Source: PALSA-505 sp035308365 (lineage in GTDB: Bacteria; Actinomycetota; Actinomycetes; Streptosporangiales; Streptosporangiaceae). From it: 64,000 bases of DNA. The notes below the pieces were generated by a model. That model saw only the letters and a list, made by a program, of their open reading frames with translations. It had not been told where the DNA came from and did not search any database. The translations under genes were made by a program, and so were the position numbers. Positions 33,420-42,807 of this stretch are shown piece by piece. The stretch covers positions 1 to 64,000 of the forward strand of contig DATGGU010000183.1 in assembly GCA_035308365.1 (NCBI GenBank), read 5' to 3'. Numbering within the stretch: position 1 is the first letter of the stretch; each line of letters starts with the position of its first letter.

Positions 33420-35228
33420 ATGTCGCTGCAAGCGACGACCCCACCGGCCATGACCGACGGTGAGGGCCTGGCCGAAACCCGGCAGCGCTTCCTCACCTTC
33501 GAGACCGTAGAGCCGAACCGGGTCCGCGACACGATCCTCGCGTCCTGGTGGCGGTCCCGGCGGTGGAACGTCGCCGCCGACCACATCGACCTCTCCTACA
33601 CCGGTGACCCGGATCTCGACAGCAGGCTGACCCGCAGCGCCATGCCGGTACTCCGGAGCCTGCGGGAGAACCTGGAGAGCCAGCCGATCAGCGTCATTCT
33701 CACCGACGCCTCCGGTGTGGTCCTGGTCAGGCTCGCCGCCGACACCGAGCTGGACCGCTACCTCGACCGGGTCCAGCTCGCGCCGGGGTTCAGCTACTCC
33801 GAGGAGTCGGTCGGGACCAACGGCATCGGCACGGCGCTGGAGGGTGGCCGGCCGATGCACGTGTTCGGCCACGAGCACTACGCCGAGAACCTGGAGAACC
33901 TGGCCTGCGCCGGGGTGCCGATCCGCCATCCCATCTCCGGCGTGACCCTGGGCGCGGTGGATCTGACCTGCTGGCGCCGGGACGCCGACCGGCTGCTCAT
34001 CACGCTGGCCAAGACCACCGCCGGCCAGATCACCCAGGCTCTGCTCACCGACAGCAGCGGCCGGGAGATGGAGCTGCTCCAGGAGTACCTGCGGGCCTGC
34101 CGGCGCAGCGCCGGCATCGTGATGGCGCTGAGCGGCGGCGTGGTCATGATGAACGACCACGCCCGGCAGGTGCTCGACCCGGGCGACCAGGGCGCGCTGC
34201 TCGCCCAGGCGGCCGAGGCGCTGGGCAGCAGGCACCCGGTCTCGCTCGTCGTCGAGCTGCCCACCGGCGCCAGGGCGCGGATGTACTGCCGGCCGGTGCG
34301 GCCCGAGGACCGGCAGGCCGGCGGCGTGGTGCACGTCAAGCTGATCGAGATGGCCAGCCGGGCCATCGCCGACCATGCCCCGCCCAAGCAGCAGATGTTC
34401 CTGCCCGGCCTGGTCGGCTCGGGCCCGCTGTGGCTGCGCGGCTGCCAGCAGGTGGACGCGGTGCAGGCGGCGGGGGAGTGGCTGGCGCTGGCGGGCGAGC
34501 CCGGCGTCGGGAAGCTGGCCGTGCTGCGGGCCGTGCACCAGCGGCGCAACCCGGCCCAGCGGTTCCACGTGATCGACGCCGCCTCCGCCGTGGACCAGGA
34601 CTGGCAGGTGACCACCCGCCGTGAGCTGCTGGACGGTGTCGGCTGCCTGGTCATCCGGCACGTGGACGAGCTGAGCGCGCGCCGCCTGCACGCGCTGTCG
34701 GCCGCGCTGCAGGAGACGGTGGCGGCGGGCCGGGAGGAATCGCTCTGGGTTGCCGTCACGCTCAGCAAGCGGCCGGTCTCTGGCGGCCTGGCCGACCTGA
34801 TGCGGTTCTTCCCCAGCACCGTGGAGCTGCCGCCGCTCCGGCACCACATCGAGGACCTCAACGAGCTGGTGCCGTTCTTCATCGCGAAGCTCAACCAGTA
34901 CCCGCGGCTGGTCTGCTCCCCGGAGGCCATGCAGCTACTGCTCCGGTCGAGCTGGCCAGGCAATACCGAGCAGCTCTGGCAGGTGCTGCGCAAGGTCGTC
35001 CAGCACCGCCGCACCGGGGTGATCACGCCGGCCGACCTGCCGCCGGAATGCTGGACCGTCAGCCGCCGGCTGCTCAGCCCGCTGGAATCGATGGAACGCG
35101 ACGCGATCGTGCAAAGCCTGCTGGACTTTAAGGGCAATAAGGTCAAAGCGGCCGAATCACTCGGAATGTCGCGGGCAACCATTTACCGGAAGATCCACGA
35201 GTACGGGATCGTTACTCCGGCGACTTGA
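33420..35228 (+). CDS. GAF/AAA-like/Fis activator of the prm cluster (AcoR/MimR type)
   Basis: A 602-residue regulator. A GAF-type sensor spans about 80-215 (FSYSEESVGTNGIGTALEGG is diagnostic of AcoR-like proteins). A linker domain follows, then an AAA-like region with Walker A GEPGVGK at about 359-365 and a Fis helix-turn-helix at the C-terminus (NKVKAAESLGMSRATIYRKI). The AAA part is degenerate: the GAFTGA loop that contacts sigma-54 is not found and the Walker B region reads VIRHVDEL. Actinobacteria generally lack sigma-54, and homologues such as MimR activate SDIMO operons. ATG 33420 follows TAGGAGG. It is transcribed away from prm. Confidence 0.88.
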   Translation: MSLQATTPPAMTDGEGLAETRQRFLTFETVEPNRVRDTILASWWRSRRWNVAADHIDLSYTGDPDLDSRLTRSAMPVLRSLRENLESQPISVILTDASGVVLVRLAADTELDRYLDRVQLAPGFSYSEESVGTNGIGTALEGGRPMHVFGHEHYAENLENLACAGVPIRHPISGVTLGAVDLTCWRRDADRLLITLAKTTAGQITQALLTDSSGREMELLQEYLRACRRSAGIVMALSGGVVMMNDHARQVLDPGDQGALLAQAAEALGSRHPVSLVVELPTGARARMYCRPVRPEDRQAGGVVHVKLIEMASRAIADHAPPKQQMFLPGLVGSGPLWLRGCQQVDAVQAAGEWLALAGEPGVGKLAVLRAVHQRRNPAQRFHVIDAASAVDQDWQVTTRRELLDGVGCLVIRHVDELSARRLHALSAALQETVAAGREESLWVAVTLSKRPVSGGLADLMRFFPSTVELPPLRHHIEDLNELVPFFIAKLNQYPRLVCSPEAMQLLLRSSWPGNTEQLWQVLRKVVQHRRTGVITPADLPPECWTVSRRLLSPLESMERDAIVQSLLDFKGNKVKAAESLGMSRATIYRKIHEYGIVTPAT

Positions 35229-35242
35229 CTCAGGGTGCCTGG

Positions 35243-35253
35243 CTCAAACTGAG
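35243..35253. promoter_or_regulatory. Degenerate activator site 3, upstream of the acetate transporter
   Basis: CTCA-AAC-TGAG, embedded in GGCTCAAACTGAGAAA, keeps both half-sites and the three-base spacing of sites 1 and 2 but differs at the outer bases. It lies 90 bases before the transporter start, suggesting coregulation. Confidence 0.45.
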
Positions 35254-35343
35254 AAAAGCGCCGCACCGCCGGAGAGGTACACATAAGCCGCAAGGTCCAC
35301 GCCCCCTTGGTGGATTGTGAACTCTTCGGCATGTGGAGGAGCG

Positions 35344-35994
35344 ATGACCGCGGTTGACGCAGGCGCAGAAGGTGCCGCCACACAGGAAGAAGCGGCCGCT
35401 CCGGCCGTGACCGGATTGCTCGCCGGTGACCCGATGATGCTGGGCCTGCCCGCATTCATCGTGGGATCGTTCGCGCTCGCCCTCACCCTGATCGGTTCCA
35501 CGGTGCCGGCCGGCACGTTCGGCTCCGCCCTGGCCATCATCATGACGATGACCGGTCTCGGCCTGCTGGTGTCCACGGTGTGGGCGCTGGCCGTCGGGCA
35601 GAGCGCGGTGGCCTGCGTGTTCGGCATCTTCACCGGTTTCTGGCTGAGCTTCGCCACCCTGGTGCTGGCCCTTGACCACAACTGGTTCGTCCTCGGCACC
35701 ACGGCGACCGGCACCATCGAGCTGTTCCTGACCAGCTGGCTGATCGGCGTCGGGATGCTCACCCTGGCGACGCTGCGGCTGCCGCTGGCCTTCACCGCGG
35801 TGTTCGTGTTCATCGAGCTCGCGCTGATCTTCGTGCTGCTCGGCGTCAGCGGCGCCTCGGCCGGCGACCTCAAGACCGGTGGCGTGTTCGCCATCATCTT
35901 CGCCGCCATCGGCGTGTACATCTTCTTCGGGCAGGCCTCGGTGGCCACCGGCGGCAAGGCCCTCCCGCTCGGCCCGCCGGTCATCAAGGGCTGA
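35344..35994 (+). CDS. Acetate uptake transporter, AceTr/SatP (GPR1/FUN34/YaaH) family
   Basis: A 216-residue membrane protein with six hydrophobic helices (about 33-53, 60-80, 86-108, 117-137, 144-163, 176-196). The N-terminal GDPMMLGLPAF corresponds to the family signature NPAPLGL in altered form. ATG 35344 follows GTGGAGGAG. Family members move acetate or succinate with protons, or ammonium. Directly downstream of the activator and preceded by a related palindrome, it may import or balance acetate arising from propane or acetone breakdown; that link is inferred. Confidence 0.85.
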   Translation: MTAVDAGAEGAATQEEAAAPAVTGLLAGDPMMLGLPAFIVGSFALALTLIGSTVPAGTFGSALAIIMTMTGLGLLVSTVWALAVGQSAVACVFGIFTGFWLSFATLVLALDHNWFVLGTTATGTIELFLTSWLIGVGMLTLATLRLPLAFTAVFVFIELALIFVLLGVSGASAGDLKTGGVFAIIFAAIGVYIFFGQASVATGGKALPLGPPVIKG

Positions 35995-36077
35995 CCGGCA
36001 AGGCCGCCGGGGTAGTCATGCGGCTCGACTTGGCGTCAGGCTAGGGGGTGCACTCCTCGCGACGTTAGGAGAACCTC

Positions 36078-37889
36078 ATGGCCACGCGCTGGTTGTTCGC
36101 CACTGTCATCACGTCGATCTCGGTCCTGTCGCTGGCCGCCCCGGCCCCGGCGTCCGCCAGCGCCCGCCAGGCGGGCGCTGGCGGACGGTGCTCGGCCGGC
36201 GCCCACACCCTGTCCAGCTACGGCTCGCACCTGTACCCGGACACCGGCAACGGCGGCTACACCAGCGTCCACACCAACGTTGACCTGGTCTACGACGCCG
36301 CCACCAACACGTTCCTGCCGGGCAACCACGTGGTGCTCACCGACCGGGCCACCCAGTGCCTGACCAGCTTCAGCCTGGACTTCGAGCGCAGCTCGGCCAA
36401 TACCAAGGCCGGCCCGGACCTGACGGTCGGCTCGGTCACCGTCGACGGCCACCCGGCCGCGTTCACCTTCGTCCAGCCGACCTACCCCGGCGACCCGCAC
36501 GGGCAGAACGATCCCAACCCGGCCGCCCACGAGGCGTCGCAGACCAACCCGGTCGGCGGGCCCAGGCACAACCCGCTGCCGCCGGCCTGCTCACCGGAGC
36601 TGATGACGACCAACCCGGCCCGGCAGAACTCGCTGAACGGCACCCAGTGCCCGGCGAACAAGCTGGTGATCACGCCGGCCACCCCGATCAGGACCGGCGC
36701 GGCCTTCACGGTCTCGGTGAGCTACACCGGCCGGCCCGGGGTGCACAACGACGGCGACGGCACCACCGAGGGCTGGTTCCGGGCCAGCGACGGCGGCTTC
36801 GTCACCACCGAGCCGGTCGCCACCGAGGACTGGATGCCGCTCAACGACTACCCGGCCGCCAAGCCCACCTACGACTTCTATGACACGGTCAGCGCCGGCA
36901 AGATGGCCATCTGCAACGGCGTGCTGGAATGGGCCAGGCAGAACAAGCCCAGCGCCGAGTTCCCGCGCGGCTCGACCACCTGGCACTGGTACGCGCGCGC
37001 GCCCATCGCCAGCTACCTGGTCGAGAACAGCATCGGCAACTACAACCTGACCGAGCGCACGGCCGACAACGGCATCCGGTACTACGAGGCGCAGGACACC
37101 TCGATCCCCGCGGCGCAGCGGCAGAAGAACCTGGCCATCATGAAGCAGCAGGAGGACATCACCGCCTTCGAGAGCCAGTTCAGCGGCACGTTCCCGTTCA
37201 CCTCCGATGGCGTGCTCGTCGGTACCCCGCCGGCCAGCTTCGAGGAGGAGATGGAGACGATGATCACCTTCGCCGGCGGCACCGTCGGGCTGAGCGTCCT
37301 CTATCACGAGAACTTCCACCAGTGGTGGGGCGACAACGTCACCGAGAGCGGCTACAACATGACCTTCTTCAAGGAAGGCATGGCCACGCTCGCGCAGTAC
37401 CTGCTGACCGCCCGCCGGGCCGAGAACGCGGCCGGCGGCCCCACCTCCCGCAAGGGCCAGGCCGCGTTCCAGGCCAGCCTGGTCAAGGACTTCAACGAGA
37501 CCTACGCCGCGCCGGGCGGCTTCTGGGCCACCGCGCCGTCCAACCCGACTCCCTACGAGCTGTTCTCCAACAGCAACACCTATAACCGCCCGGCCGCCGC
37601 CTACATCGCACTGCGCCAGATCCTGGGCAGCACCAACTTCACCCAGGCCATGCTGCAGATCCAGCGCGGCTACGGCGGCAGTCACATCACCGAGCCCGAG
37701 CTCGAGGCCGCGTTCCACCAGTGGATGCCCAACACGACCCGGGCCTGCCAGGCCAAGCTCACCACGTTCTTCACCGAGTGGTTCGACACCGCCTACCCCT
37801 CCGGCGGCCGGACCCACCCGAACATCACCGGCCCCGGCCTGGCCGGCCCAGGCTTCTACAACAAGACCGGCGGCTGCACCACGTCCTGA
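36078..37889 (+). CDS. Secreted M1-family zinc metallopeptidase
   Basis: A 603-residue exported gluzincin. The signal peptide covers residues 1-28 (LFATVITSISVLSLAAPAPASA). The catalytic site HENFH begins at His410, with His414 and then Glu433 after 18 residues, exactly the HExxH-x18-E spacing of M1 aminopeptidases. FEEEMETM upstream replaces the GxMEN exopeptidase loop, keeping a Glu. The N-terminal beta-rich domain matches ERAP/PepN-type proteins. The gene is monocistronic, 83 bases after the transporter, and converges on a GNAT gene. Likely cleaves peptides outside the cell. Confidence 0.88.
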   Translation: MATRWLFATVITSISVLSLAAPAPASASARQAGAGGRCSAGAHTLSSYGSHLYPDTGNGGYTSVHTNVDLVYDAATNTFLPGNHVVLTDRATQCLTSFSLDFERSSANTKAGPDLTVGSVTVDGHPAAFTFVQPTYPGDPHGQNDPNPAAHEASQTNPVGGPRHNPLPPACSPELMTTNPARQNSLNGTQCPANKLVITPATPIRTGAAFTVSVSYTGRPGVHNDGDGTTEGWFRASDGGFVTTEPVATEDWMPLNDYPAAKPTYDFYDTVSAGKMAICNGVLEWARQNKPSAEFPRGSTTWHWYARAPIASYLVENSIGNYNLTERTADNGIRYYEAQDTSIPAAQRQKNLAIMKQQEDITAFESQFSGTFPFTSDGVLVGTPPASFEEEMETMITFAGGTVGLSVLYHENFHQWWGDNVTESGYNMTFFKEGMATLAQYLLTARRAENAAGGPTSRKGQAAFQASLVKDFNETYAAPGGFWATAPSNPTPYELFSNSNTYNRPAAAYIALRQILGSTNFTQAMLQIQRGYGGSHITEPELEAAFHQWMPNTTRACQAKLTTFFTEWFDTAYPSGGRTHPNITGPGLAGPGFYNKTGGCTTS

Positions 37890-37895
37890 CCCGAG

Positions 37896-38468
37896 TCAGG
37901 AGGACCGCCGGCGCTCGCCCGGTGCGGCCGGCCGCTCCAGATGGAAGACGACGTGCGGGCGGATGGGGTGGCCGGGTTCCACCCTCGGGTGGTCGAAGTG
38001 GGCGTACAGGGTCATGCCCAGGCGGCGCATGACCGCCTGGGATGGCTCGTTGAGCACGGCGGTCATCGACCAGAGCTCGGCCAGGCCCAGGCCGTTGAAG
38101 GCCACGTCAACGGCGGCGGTGGCGGCCTCGGTCGCGTAGCCCTTGTGCCAGGCTCGCTCCATCAGCCGCCAGCCCACCTCCATGCCGCCGGAGCCCGGCA
38201 CGCCATCGGGCATCGGGTTCAGGCCGGTGAACCCGATGAAGTCGCCGGTCTCGGCGAGCTCCAGTGCCCACAGGCCGAAACCCTGCCGGTCGAACAGCGC
38301 CTCCATCCGGTCGATGCTGCTGTCGCTGGCCGCCCGTTCCTGGATGGCGGGGAAGTAGCGCATCACCACCGGGTCGGCGTTCATGGCCGCATACGGCTCC
38401 CGGTCCGAATCCCGCCACCGGCGCATCAGCAGCCGATCGGTCTGTATCGTGTCGAAACGTCCCCGCAC
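37896..38468 (-). CDS. GNAT N-acetyltransferase (RimJ/RimL-like)
   Basis: A 190-residue acetyltransferase; GTG 38468 is preferred because the family start TDRLLMRRWRDSD comes soon after. GFTGLNP, GMEVGWRLMERAWHKGYATEAA (acetyl-CoA pyrophosphate loop, motif A, near residues 95-117) and NEPSQAVMRRLGM are typical of acetyltransf-3 (RimJ/RimL) enzymes. These acetylate protein N-termini or small amines; the substrate here is unknown. It lies 6 bases from the convergent M1 peptidase stop. Confidence 0.88.
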   Translation of the reverse strand: MRGRFDTIQTDRLLMRRWRDSDREPYAAMNADPVVMRYFPAIQERAASDSSIDRMEALFDRQGFGLWALELAETGDFIGFTGLNPMPDGVPGSGGMEVGWRLMERAWHKGYATEAATAAVDVAFNGLGLAELWSMTAVLNEPSQAVMRRLGMTLYAHFDHPRVEPGHPIRPHVVFHLERPAAPGERRRSS

Positions 38469-38625
38469 ACTGGCAAGCCTAGCCAGCAGGCGTGCCCGGT
38501 TGATCCGGGTCCGCGGGCGGCCAGGGAAATTTAAGCTGCATCCCCGGGAGCGTGCGCACACCATGGTGGTGTCGTGCGTTACGACTCGACACCGGCGAGG
38601 AGACCGCTGACCGGATGGCTGCCCA

Positions 38626-39903
38626 GTGACTGACACCCGGGCCCGGATCGGGCGGTTCATGCCCGGTGGGTCATCCGGCCGGCTGCGCGGGCCGTTTCAT
38701 GGCCTGCCGCGAGAGGTGACGGTTCTCACCGCGGTCTCGTTCACCGTCGCGCTCGGCTACGGCATTGCCGCCCCGGCCATTCCCGCGTTCGCCCGGCAGT
38801 TCGGCGTGAGCACGGCCGCGGCCGCGAGTGTGATCAGCGCGTTCGCGCTGATGCGGGTGGCCGGGGCACTGCCCGCCGGGCGGCTGGTCGACCGGTTCGG
38901 CGAGCACGTGGTGATGGCGGCCGGCATCGCGGTGGTCGCGGTCAGCAGCCTGCTGGCCGGGTTCTCCCAGTCCTACGTCCAGTTGCTGGTGCTGCGCGGG
39001 GCCGGCGGGGTCGGGTCGGCGATGTTCAGCGTCAGCGCGCAGACCCTGCTGCTGGTCAGCGTGCCAGCGCAGCAGCGGGGCCGGGCCAGCGGGCTGTTCA
39101 GCGGCGGGTTCCTGGTGGGCGGGATCAGCGGGCCGGCGCTCGGCGGGCTGGTCGCGGCCTGGTCGCTGCGTGCCCCGTTCCTCATCTACGGCGGCCTGCT
39201 GGCCGTCCCCGCGCTCATCGCCGCGGTCGGCCTGCGGGACGCGCCGGGCCGGCGAGCCGCGGGCCAGCGGCCGGCCCGGCTGCTGGCCGCGCTGGGCTAC
39301 GCGCTGCGCAACAGCGCCTACCGGGCCGCCGCCCTGGCCAACCTGGCCGACGGGTTCTCCGCCATGGGGGTGCGCAGCGCGATCGTGCCGCTGTTCGTCC
39401 GGGACGTCCTGCACCGGTCGGCGGTCTGGACCGGCATCGGGTTCCTGGTCTTCGCCGCGACGAACGCGGCGATGCTGTGGCCCGGCGGCTGGGCGGCCGA
39501 TACGCTCGGCCGCCGCCCGGTCATCATCGCCGGCTGCGTGGGCTCGGCGGCCGGCCTGGTCATGCTCGCGTTCCTGCCCGGCCTGTGGGGATACCTGGCC
39601 GCGCTCGCCGTGGCCGGGCTCGGCTCGGGCCTGCTCGACGTGGCCCCCTCGGCCATGATCGGCGACATCCTGCCACCGGGCGGCGGAAGCCTGGTCGCGT
39701 CCTACCAGATGGCGGGCGATACCGGCTCGGTCACCGGCCCGGTGGCGGCCGGTTTCCTCGTCGACACGGCCTCCTACACCGCGGCCTTCGGGCTCGCCGC
39801 CGGCATGCTCGGCCTGGCCGCTGTGCTCGGCCTGTTCGCCCCGGAGACCCGCTCGCGCACCCCCGGCGCGTTACCGGACAGCCAGGCTTCCGCCCCTTCG
39901 TAA
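38626..39903 (+). CDS. MFS transporter
   Basis: A 425-residue permease with 12 predicted TM helices. The loop-2 motif GRLVDRFGEH and the loop-8 motif GWAADTLGRRP are the standard MFS signatures. SFTVALGYGIAAPAIPAFARQFGVS at the first helix resembles drug:H+ antiporters of the DHA1 type. Starts at GTG 38626; ATG 12 codons later is an alternative. It is divergent from the GNAT gene. Substrate unknown. Confidence 0.88.
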   Translation: MTDTRARIGRFMPGGSSGRLRGPFHGLPREVTVLTAVSFTVALGYGIAAPAIPAFARQFGVSTAAAASVISAFALMRVAGALPAGRLVDRFGEHVVMAAGIAVVAVSSLLAGFSQSYVQLLVLRGAGGVGSAMFSVSAQTLLLVSVPAQQRGRASGLFSGGFLVGGISGPALGGLVAAWSLRAPFLIYGGLLAVPALIAAVGLRDAPGRRAAGQRPARLLAALGYALRNSAYRAAALANLADGFSAMGVRSAIVPLFVRDVLHRSAVWTGIGFLVFAATNAAMLWPGGWAADTLGRRPVIIAGCVGSAAGLVMLAFLPGLWGYLAALAVAGLGSGLLDVAPSAMIGDILPPGGGSLVASYQMAGDTGSVTGPVAAGFLVDTASYTAAFGLAAGMLGLAAVLGLFAPETRSRTPGALPDSQASAPS

Positions 39904-40412
39904 AATTTGACGAAGAAAAGAAATGCCGTGACTTCCACCACCTCCGTCCAAACCTGCCCTCGGCGAAGTGCCGCAAATAATGGGCCGGCGCCGGTGGATG
40001 CCACCAGGGGCGTCCGGGATTACGCCGACGACCTGGACCGGGTGCTCTCGTGCCTGCTCCCTGACCGCCCGGTTCGCCGCGCTCGCTGGTCCGCACGCTC
40101 TACGTGCGGCCACCGCTGCGGTTCCCGGCCGACGTCGAGGACCTGCTGGTAGACGAAATCCTGGCCACCGCGATGGGTGAGGGCAACTACCCCGGTGACT
40201 CTCGCCGGCTGAACGGTCTGCGTTGCCGGCGGGTCACCGGGCACCGTCAGAGAGCTCACAGGTTTCCGGACCCCAGCTGGAGAGGCGCTCCACCAGGGCA
40301 GCCGCACCTGGGCGTGGCTGTCTCCTCTCCGTGATTTGTCGGCATCAAGTGAATTTTGTCGCGGCATGGCGGTCATAGCGAAGCGGCCGGGGCGGGTTTC
40401 GCCTAATCTGCT
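39904..40412. other. 509-base gap, possible gene debris
   Basis: No intact ORF with good codon pattern. CTTCGT / ACGAAG arms just beyond the MFS stop (about 39896-39915) may act as its terminator. A frame near 40085-40190 reads LYVRPPLRFPADVEDLLVDEILATAM, which looks protein-like but has no start and soon loses sense; it may be a remnant of an unidentified gene. Confidence 0.4.
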
Positions 40413-41051
40413 GTGGTGGCAAGCCCACTCGCTGAGATCCTGGCCCGCGCCGCGGCGGGCAGCCCGCCGGACCCGGACGGCGGGCTGACCGTGCTTGCCC
40501 AGCCGTCCGAGCGCGACGCCGGTGTGATCTCGTTCACCGCGCACAGCGTGGTGTTCGCCGATGTGGCCGCGGGCTGGGTGCGGGCGCGTCTGCCGGAGGG
40601 GGACGGGCTGGCCGCGCCGCTCAGCCCGAAGTTCCTGATGGCCCTGGCCGACCGGCTCGGCCGCCAGGCCGGCAGCCTCGACCTGCTCACGGTCGCGGCC
40701 GGGCTGTCCGGGCCGCCGCCGATGGAACTGACCGAGATCGCGGGCACCGGTCATCCGCGGGTGCGGCGGGCTCGCCGGTTCCGCGACGAACTCAGTGTGT
40801 GGACCGGCGACGGGGTCATCGTCATCATCGGCCGCGGCGTGGCCGGGCGGCGTGAGGTCTCGGTCGAAGTCGAACCCGGCCGGCGGGGGAGCGGCATCGG
40901 CCGCCAGGCCGTGCTGTCCGCCCGGCATCTGGTGCCTCAGGACGAGCCGCTGTGGGCGCAGATAGCGCCGGGCAACGCGGCCAGCGTCCGGGCCTTCCTG
41001 GCCGCCGGTTTCGTCCCGGTCGGCGCCGAGGTCCTGCTCATCAGGCAATGA
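40413..41051 (+). CDS. GNAT-like acetyltransferase
   Basis: A 212-residue protein. The N-terminal ~120 residues are not recognisable. The C-terminal part carries a GNAT core: VSVEVEPGRRGSGIGRQAVLSA (acetyl-CoA loop, residues ~148-168) and PGNAASVRAFLAAGFVPVGAEVLL, which is the canonical end of the fold. It starts with GTG 40413. Substrate unknown. It ends 11 bases from the convergent membrane-protein gene. Confidence 0.75.
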   Translation: MVASPLAEILARAAAGSPPDPDGGLTVLAQPSERDAGVISFTAHSVVFADVAAGWVRARLPEGDGLAAPLSPKFLMALADRLGRQAGSLDLLTVAAGLSGPPPMELTEIAGTGHPRVRRARRFRDELSVWTGDGVIVIIGRGVAGRREVSVEVEPGRRGSGIGRQAVLSARHLVPQDEPLWAQIAPGNAASVRAFLAAGFVPVGAEVLLIRQ

Positions 41052-41062
41052 ATCCTGCCTGG

Positions 41063-42613
41063 TCAGCGACGCCTGTCAGCGGAAACCCGGTCACCGGTGC
41101 CTGGACGGCCACGTTGATACAGGACGAGCACAAATGTGCTCGGATGCCAGTGAGATATGGCTTTCCATGCTGTTCCCAAAGCCGGATCCGGCCGGAAGGT
41201 AAGAAACTCTACGAGCCACACTCGCTGGTACGCCAGCAACCGCTTGCGGATCTGGCCGGCTGGCAGCTGGATTCCGGTGAAATCCCCGGCTTGCCCGGGG
41301 GTCCGGTACAGTGCGACGTCATTCAGCCGGGCAAAGCCATAGGAATACGCCGCGGATATCTGCCGCCACCATGGTGGCTGGTAGAGAACCGCGTCTCCCA
41401 CATGTTCATGGCTGGCAACGATCTGTGCGGCAAGGCGGATATTGTCGCCATGGCCATCTGGCCCGCGATAGGAAAGCTGGGCGGGGATGCCGAGCGCGGC
41501 CAGCAACACCATGCCAGCCACGATTGCGCGCACCGGGCTTTTGCTGGCCAGAGTGTCCAGCCCGGCACCGGCCAGGAGTGCCAGAGCCGGGACACAGAAG
41601 AGAACGTACCGAAGGTCGTAAACAGGGAATACCGCGCCGGCCGCCAGCAACACGGCGGGCGGAACGATCAGCCAGGGAAGGCACAGCCGGCCGAGGTCAG
41701 GGTAGGCAAGCTTCGGCCAGAACACCATCACCGCCAGCAACACCACCAACGGGAGTATGTTCCAGGATCCGGCCAGGTGCCCCGGGGCGCCGGCTATCGC
41801 GCGGATAGACGTGATAGCCAGGAAACGTTCTGTACCGTGCCGCTGTGGCCAGGCGAGAACGACGAGAGGGCTTACCAGGACGATAGCGGCCACTGCCGAG
41901 GTGAGCCAGGAAACAGCCACCCGTTTCGGGCGGGCCGCCGTGCGGATGGCCCAGCACACGGTAATGCCATGCGCCGGAATAATCAGCATTCCCATCAGGT
42001 TCATCCACCCGAGCCCGGCCAGGGCCATCGAATAGGCTATCCACAGCCCCTTCCCGGCGCTGGCCGAAGTGAGAGCCCGGCACAGCAGATAACTCGCGAG
42101 CACGGCCAGCGCCAGGACAATAGAATACGACCGCGCCTCCTGCCCGTATCTGCTGGCAACAGGGAAAACCACGAACATCAGCCCCGCCACGATTCCGGCC
42201 CGCTCGGAAACCAGCCGGGCCGCTATCGCCGAGATCCCGGCGGTGGCCGCCGCGACGGCCAGCGCAGAGGGCAACCGCACGGCCAGTTCACTGGTGCCCA
42301 GTATCCGCGTGACCGGGAGCATGAGCAGGTAGTACGCCCCGTGCACCACGTCGGTCCTGGCCAGGAAGTGCCATAGTTGCGGAAGCGGGCGGCGCACCGC
42401 CGACAACGTCGCAGCCTCATCGCGCCAGAACGATGGCCCGTTGATCTTCCACAACGCCGTCAGGAACATGACCAGCGGTGGCACGGTCAACCGGGCGAAG
42501 TGCATGGACGCCTGACGCGCGCTCTCGCCGGCGCTGGCTTGTGACACTTCGCCGGTCGCTACCGTCCCGGAACCGCTCACGAGCCAACCTTTGGTGCATG
42601 GACTCAACCCCAT
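41063..42613 (-). CDS. GT39-like glycosyltransferase / polytopic membrane protein
   Basis: A 516-residue protein with about 9-11 TM helices in its N-terminal 370 residues and a globular C-terminus. FWRDEAATL near residue 62 matches the catalytic Asp/Glu motif of PMT-2/ArnT glycosyltransferases, which use polyprenyl-phosphate sugars outside the membrane; ARSYSIVLALA is another family block. The codon usage and base composition are visibly less GC-rich than the neighbours, suggesting later acquisition. ATG 42613 is used; a GTG 36 bases on is possible. Acceptor unknown. Confidence 0.75.
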   Translation of the reverse strand: MGLSPCTKGWLVSGSGTVATGEVSQASAGESARQASMHFARLTVPPLVMFLTALWKINGPSFWRDEAATLSAVRRPLPQLWHFLARTDVVHGAYYLLMLPVTRILGTSELAVRLPSALAVAAATAGISAIAARLVSERAGIVAGLMFVVFPVASRYGQEARSYSIVLALAVLASYLLCRALTSASAGKGLWIAYSMALAGLGWMNLMGMLIIPAHGITVCWAIRTAARPKRVAVSWLTSAVAAIVLVSPLVVLAWPQRHGTERFLAITSIRAIAGAPGHLAGSWNILPLVVLLAVMVFWPKLAYPDLGRLCLPWLIVPPAVLLAAGAVFPVYDLRYVLFCVPALALLAGAGLDTLASKSPVRAIVAGMVLLAALGIPAQLSYRGPDGHGDNIRLAAQIVASHEHVGDAVLYQPPWWRQISAAYSYGFARLNDVALYRTPGQAGDFTGIQLPAGQIRKRLLAYQRVWLVEFLTFRPDPALGTAWKAISHWHPSTFVLVLYQRGRPGTGDRVSADRRR

Positions 42614-42807
42614 GCTCGCACCCAGGGCGGGCGTGCACCACGATCATCGAGCAGATCTTCCCCGGAGCAGGAATCCCTGACCGCGTGGTTGAGGCAGACC
42701 TCCACCCCGCCGAAGACCGTTCATTCCTCCCGTGGCAGAGCGGCCCCACGACGAACACTACCTGCCTAACCTCCCTGGTACCGGGTAGCGGCTAGCATCG
42801 GTAAGCA

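Noticed and set aside
39774..40004. 76-residue minus ORF
   Set aside because: Antisense to the MFS C-terminus, no ribosome site, no family.
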